Assembly: GCA_949840855.1 (NCBI GenBank)
Contig: CATKYP010000027.1
Location: 1 to 9,490, forward strand
DNA: 9,490 bases
Reading direction: 5' to 3'
Source: an uncultured Bacilli bacterium
Lineage (GTDB): Bacteria; Bacillota_I; Bacilli_A; RF39; UBA660
Within the stretch, counting starts at the first letter, position 1; each line of letters opens with the position of its first letter. The notes below the pieces were generated by a model. The model was not told the origin of the DNA. It did not search any database and was given only the letters and a program-made list of their open reading frames with translations. The position numbers were made by a program, and so were the translations under genes. Positions 6,482 to 9,490 of this stretch are shown here, piece by piece.

Positions 6482-7001
6482 CTAATATATGATGTAAGTC
6501 AAGAAACTGACTAACCTTAGTTATAGACAATGCTGAATTTTTATTTGCTTGAATTAATCCTGTAACTTTGCCATCAGTAAATTCAACTAATATAGGATAA
6601 TTTTCAGTAAGTTTAACTTTATAAGAATAATTGTTATTGAAACTATTAACAAATTTATCAATATCATTATCACTCAAATTTAAATATATAATGCTATTTT
6701 GTAAATTATTTTTGACAATTAGCCTCTTAAAATCCTTTTCAAAATTCCTACAATTATCACTACTAGAAGTGCACATATAAAATACACTAGTAGGATTTTC
6801 CATAATATAATGATCAAAATCTTCCCCAGTTATTTCATAGTTCAAACTTCCTCTAATAATAGGAGTTTCTCTTTGATAATCAGAGTATACTTGATACCAC
6901 TTTGCAATATATAAAACCAATAGTATAGTAACAAGAAAAACTAAAATCAAAATAATATAATTTTTTAAACTAATTTCTTTTGAAGGATTTTTCTTACTCA
7001 T
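6471..7001 (-). CDS. Membrane-anchored thioredoxin-fold protein with a CX6C pair
   Basis: A 176-residue protein with a basic N-terminus (KK, K at 3-14), one TM helix at about 13-33, and an extracytoplasmic domain, so a type II membrane topology is likely. The domain looks thioredoxin-like: a strand (TSVFYMC, 71-77) leads into a Cys-containing turn and helix (CTSSSDNCRNFEKDF), then a strand IIYLNLS (104-110), and YPILVEFTDGKVTGLI (135-150), which has the Pro and DGK turn of the thioredoxin C-terminal hairpin. The cysteines C77 and C84 are spaced CX6C rather than CXXC, so ordinary disulfide oxidoreductase activity is uncertain; a structural or regulatory redox role is equally possible. I do not recognise a named family. 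AGGAGAGG precedes the ATG at a good distance. It is followed 25 bases later by trmL. Confidence 0.82.
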   Translation of the reverse strand: MSKKNPSKEISLKNYIILILVFLVTILLVLYIAKWYQVYSDYQRETPIIRGSLNYEITGEDFDHYIMENPTSVFYMCTSSSDNCRNFEKDFKRLIVKNNLQNSIIYLNLSDNDIDKFVNSFNNNYSYKVKLTENYPILVEFTDGKVTGLIQANKNSALSITKVSQFLDLHHILEED

Positions 7002-7028
7002 ATTATCCTCTCCTAACTATCTAATAAT

Positions 7029-7057
7029 ATTCTACCACAAATATAATAAATTGATAA
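7029..7057 (-). promoter_or_regulatory. Possible promoter for the thioredoxin-like gene and trmL
   Basis: On the minus strand: -35-like TTATCA (7057-7052), a 17-base spacer, and -10-like TAGAAT (7034-7029). It lies in the 59-base gap after the U32 gene and would start transcripts near 7022, just upstream of the AGGAGAGG ribosome site. In DNA this AT-rich such matches arise often by chance. Confidence 0.45.
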
Positions 7058-7060
7058 GTC

Positions 7061-9139
7061 CTATTTCAAATATTTAATATTGTAACGTCTGTTACATTTC
7101 GCACCTAGGTCTTTAACCTTTGTGACCTCGCAATTCAAAATATGCGTAAAATTAGAATCAAAGTAAACATCAAACTTTCTTCCCTTAAAATCTTTTATAT
7201 AATAATTACCATCAAGTGAAATTCCTAAAATGTTCCCCTTAATAAGCATAAGCTCAACTTTATCAGTACAAACAACCTCAACATTTGGATAAAATAAAAA
7301 CTTTTTATAAAAATTATTAATTAAAGTATCAATAGCTAAAGAATCGAGTTCAACACTAAGAGTAACTGCAGAAAAACCAAGTTTATGTAAATAATACACA
7401 CTATATATATTAGTAACATTAAAACTATAGTCACTTATAGAATTATTAGGATATCGATATTCTCCAATAAGACTTTTAGAATGAATATCACTATCAAAAA
7501 TATTTCTCTTCTCAATAAAATATATGTCTTTATCTTTCATATATTTCTGAAAAAGTGAAAAATTATTAGTATAAAACCTATCATAAGAACTACTATTTCT
7601 TATATCTTCTTCACTTGATACCACAATAGATTTATAATTAGTAGTCAAAACATCTAATTTTTTAAACTCTACTTCTTTCTTTCCTAATCTTTCTACTTTA
7701 AGTCTTTCACCATTTAGCCTCTCTATAGCATCTCTTCTTAATTTATTAATCTCACTTATTGGTACAAATAAATCTTCATCCATTTGAATATTTATATCGC
7801 TTGCTTCATATACATAATCCCCTAACTTACACAACTTCTTTCTAATATCTTCTCTAGTTAACGCTTGTCTAGTAGCAATTTCACCCTCTCGTCCATAAAC
7901 AGTAACAGAATGTTTATAATCAGTAATAACAAGCTTTACTCTACTTCCAATTCTTCCCTCAAAATAAATATTTATAGGTACTCGACGTTTAGAATAATTA
8001 AGAAGCTCTAAAGACAAATGTTTACTACTAGTCAAATAAACATCATCCATTAAATCAAGAGCTATATTATTCTTTACATAGCAAATACTATCAGCCTTAT
8101 TAGACAATCTTAATGACTTATCATATAAAAAATTTACAGTCATACCCTTACCACTTTTTAAAAAACGAATACCATCCTCTTGATATAATATTTTATCTAA
8201 TTTAATCTTAATTCTATCTTTAGAAATCCCTATTACTTTACCAATTTTAAGTCCCAAATGATTAGGACTTACCACATTAGAAATATTATCATCAAATAAA
8301 TTACCAAGAGTAAAATCTCTATTAAATAATATTTTTAATATTTCAATATCTTTCTCAGTATAACCATTACCATCAACTATATTACGATAAAAACGAGTTA
8401 CAAAATAAACATATTCTGGACTTTTCATTCTACCTTCTATTTTAAAGCTAGATATGTTGGTATCAAGCAGTTCATCAAATCTACTACTAGTATTTAACTC
8501 TTTTGTACTAAGCAAATAACCAGACTTTATAATACTATCATCCTTATATAAATTATAAAATAATCTACAACAACCAGTACACTCACCCCTATTACCTGAA
8601 CGATTACCAAGCATACTAGAAAATAAACAATTGCCCGAATAACTTATACACAAAGCACCATGAATAAAAACTTCTAATTCTATTGGAATATCTATTTTTT
8701 TAATTTCTTCTAAACTTAGTTCCCTTGCTAAGACTACTCTCTTTACACCCATATCATAAAGTAATTTTATAGTATCCAAATTACTATTATTAAACTGTGT
8801 AGACGCATGTACTTCCATATCTGGATACATATTTAAAACTAGATTAATCATTCCAAAATCTTGCATAATAAAGGCATCTACTCCTAAATTATACAAATAA
8901 TCTACTAACTCTAGAAATTCATCTACTTCAGAATCTTTAATAACTGTATTTAAAGTTACATAAATTTTTACACCATATATATGACAGAATTTAACTGCCT
9001 GAATAATTTCTTCTCTCGTAAAATTAGAAGCATATCGCCTAGCACCAAAATTCTTCATACCAACATAAACAGCATCACAACCACCCATTATCGCCGCTTC
9101 TAAACTTAGCATATCACCAGCTGGACTCAGTATTTCCAT
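7061..9139 (-). CDS. rlhA: U32-family protein with DUF3656 domain, probable RlhA-type 23S rRNA cytidine hydroxylase
   Basis: A 692-residue protein. Residues 1-260 are the U32 TIM-barrel-like core: MEILSPAGDM at the start, CDAVYVGMKNFGAR (21-34), HASTQ (111-115), HGALCISYSGNC (160-171), RSGNRGECTGCCR (180-192) and FKIEGRMKSPEYV (232-244). C164, C171, C187 and C191 match the conserved four cysteines that hold an iron-sulfur cluster in this family. C190 is an extra cysteine where Pro is common (CxxPCR). Residues about 380-478 match the DUF3656/'collagenase' domain, including KLGDYVYEASDI and the PISEINKLRRDAIERL ending. E. coli RlhA (YdcP), which hydroxylates 23S rRNA C2501, has this U32 plus DUF3656 architecture at similar length, whereas the tRNA enzyme TrhP lacks DUF3656. 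The symbol is therefore assigned by architecture, not proven. The 'peptidase' label is historical. It follows the zinc-ribbon gene by 21 bases, with only a modest ribosome site. Confidence 0.9.
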   Translation of the reverse strand: MEILSPAGDMLSLEAAIMGGCDAVYVGMKNFGARRYASNFTREEIIQAVKFCHIYGVKIYVTLNTVIKDSEVDEFLELVDYLYNLGVDAFIMQDFGMINLVLNMYPDMEVHASTQFNNSNLDTIKLLYDMGVKRVVLARELSLEEIKKIDIPIELEVFIHGALCISYSGNCLFSSMLGNRSGNRGECTGCCRLFYNLYKDDSIIKSGYLLSTKELNTSSRFDELLDTNISSFKIEGRMKSPEYVYFVTRFYRNIVDGNGYTEKDIEILKILFNRDFTLGNLFDDNISNVVSPNHLGLKIGKVIGISKDRIKIKLDKILYQEDGIRFLKSGKGMTVNFLYDKSLRLSNKADSICYVKNNIALDLMDDVYLTSSKHLSLELLNYSKRRVPINIYFEGRIGSRVKLVITDYKHSVTVYGREGEIATRQALTREDIRKKLCKLGDYVYEASDINIQMDEDLFVPISEINKLRRDAIERLNGERLKVERLGKKEVEFKKLDVLTTNYKSIVVSSEEDIRNSSSYDRFYTNNFSLFQKYMKDKDIYFIEKRNIFDSDIHSKSLIGEYRYPNNSISDYSFNVTNIYSVYYLHKLGFSAVTLSVELDSLAIDTLINNFYKKFLFYPNVEVVCTDKVELMLIKGNILGISLDGNYYIKDFKGRKFDVYFDSNFTHILNCEVTKVKDLGAKCNRRYNIKYLK

Positions 9140-9160
9140 AAACTCAACTCACTTTTTAAT

Positions 9161-9490
9161 TTACCACCAAAGTATTCCAAACATAATTTTAATAATCTTC
9201 AAAGCTGTCCATACAACAAATCCCAAGACAGTCCAATTCATTATTTTTTGAGCTTTATCTCCTTCATTATCCTTATATATAATCCACAAAACTAAACCCA
9301 TAATAGGTACAAAAAACGATAATATGCAAAGTAATTTAGTTTGAGAATCAATATTACCAAATTCAAGATTTTTTTTAACCCTTTTTAAACAATAAGGACA
9401 AACTATATCACTTTCCAAAATTTCTTTTCCACAAAAGGTACAATACACCTTTTTATCATTATGATCTATTTTCTCTCCACAATATTCACA
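9161..9490 (-). CDS. Zinc-ribbon membrane protein with two TM helices (5' end outside the window)
   Basis: The frame is open to the window edge, so the gene starts to the right of it; 109 residues are visible. The GTG at 9448 is not a good start: there is no spaced ribosome site, and the 14 codons upstream carry on the same protein, including another CxxC knuckle. Three knuckles are seen: CEYC (visible residues 1-4), CTFC (17-20) and CPYC (31-34). The last two form a complete zinc ribbon, and the first is probably the second half of another ribbon whose first knuckle is cut off. After a basic linker (KRVKKN) come two hydrophobic helices at about 53-72 and 86-106, separated by KDNEGDKAQK. This arrangement (cytosolic zinc ribbon, then a small two-TM module of the type FFVPIMGLVLWIIYKD) is common in Bacillota and has no established function. 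It probably heads or continues the operon with the U32 gene 21 bases downstream. Confidence 0.87.
   Translation of the reverse strand, partial: CEYCGEKIDHNDKKVYCTFCGKEILESDIVCPYCLKRVKKNLEFGNIDSQTKLLCILSFFVPIMGLVLWIIYKDNEGDKAQKIMNWTVLGFVVWTALKIIKIMFGILWW

Overview
The window is very AT-rich (mostly A/T even inside genes, heavy in Asn, Ile and Lys codons). It uses the standard code, because all Trp codons are TGG and the long frames stay intact. Gene content (a type VIIb secretion ATPase, TrmL, a U32 hydroxylase-type enzyme, zinc-ribbon membrane proteins) and the strong Shine-Dalgarno sites suggest a low-GC Bacillota, plausibly an uncultured gut Bacilli or Clostridia lineage. The exact taxon cannot be fixed from this sequence.

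Left end (1-551): the last 75 codons of a plus-strand gene run into a bidirectional hairpin terminator that it shares with a convergent minus-strand operon. That operon (5137 down to 300) has two genes: essC, the FHA/FtsK-SpoIIIE motor of the type VIIb (Esx/WXG100) secretion system, and yukD/esaB, its small ubiquitin-like partner. No WXG100 substrate, EssA, EssB or EsaA gene is in the window, so the rest of the machine must lie elsewhere.

Centre (5138-5932): about 790 bases without a credible protein gene. It holds two divergent sigma-A-type promoters around a tandem 23-base repeat. One promoter reads left into essC. The other is near-consensus and reads right into a stretch of about 515 bases that ends at an intrinsic terminator. 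That stretch has no usable ORF but is dense in complementary segments: a 5'-end-closing helix, a three-way junction, a GC-containing long-range helix that forms a pseudoknot with a second 8-bp helix, and a GNRA-capped 3' hairpin. I read it as a large structured noncoding RNA. It does not match RNase P RNA, tmRNA, SRP RNA or 6S RNA by eye. It is the most interesting object in the window.

Right part (5933-9490): minus-strand genes. Reading in transcription order from the right edge these are a zinc-ribbon two-TM membrane protein (cut by the window edge), a U32/DUF3656 enzyme probably of the RlhA type, a membrane-anchored thioredoxin-fold protein with an unusual CX6C pair, and trmL. The first pair and the second pair are each closely spaced, with a likely promoter between them. 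Two of the four products belong to RNA-modification families (tRNA wobble 2'-O-methylation, and rRNA cytidine hydroxylation by family architecture).
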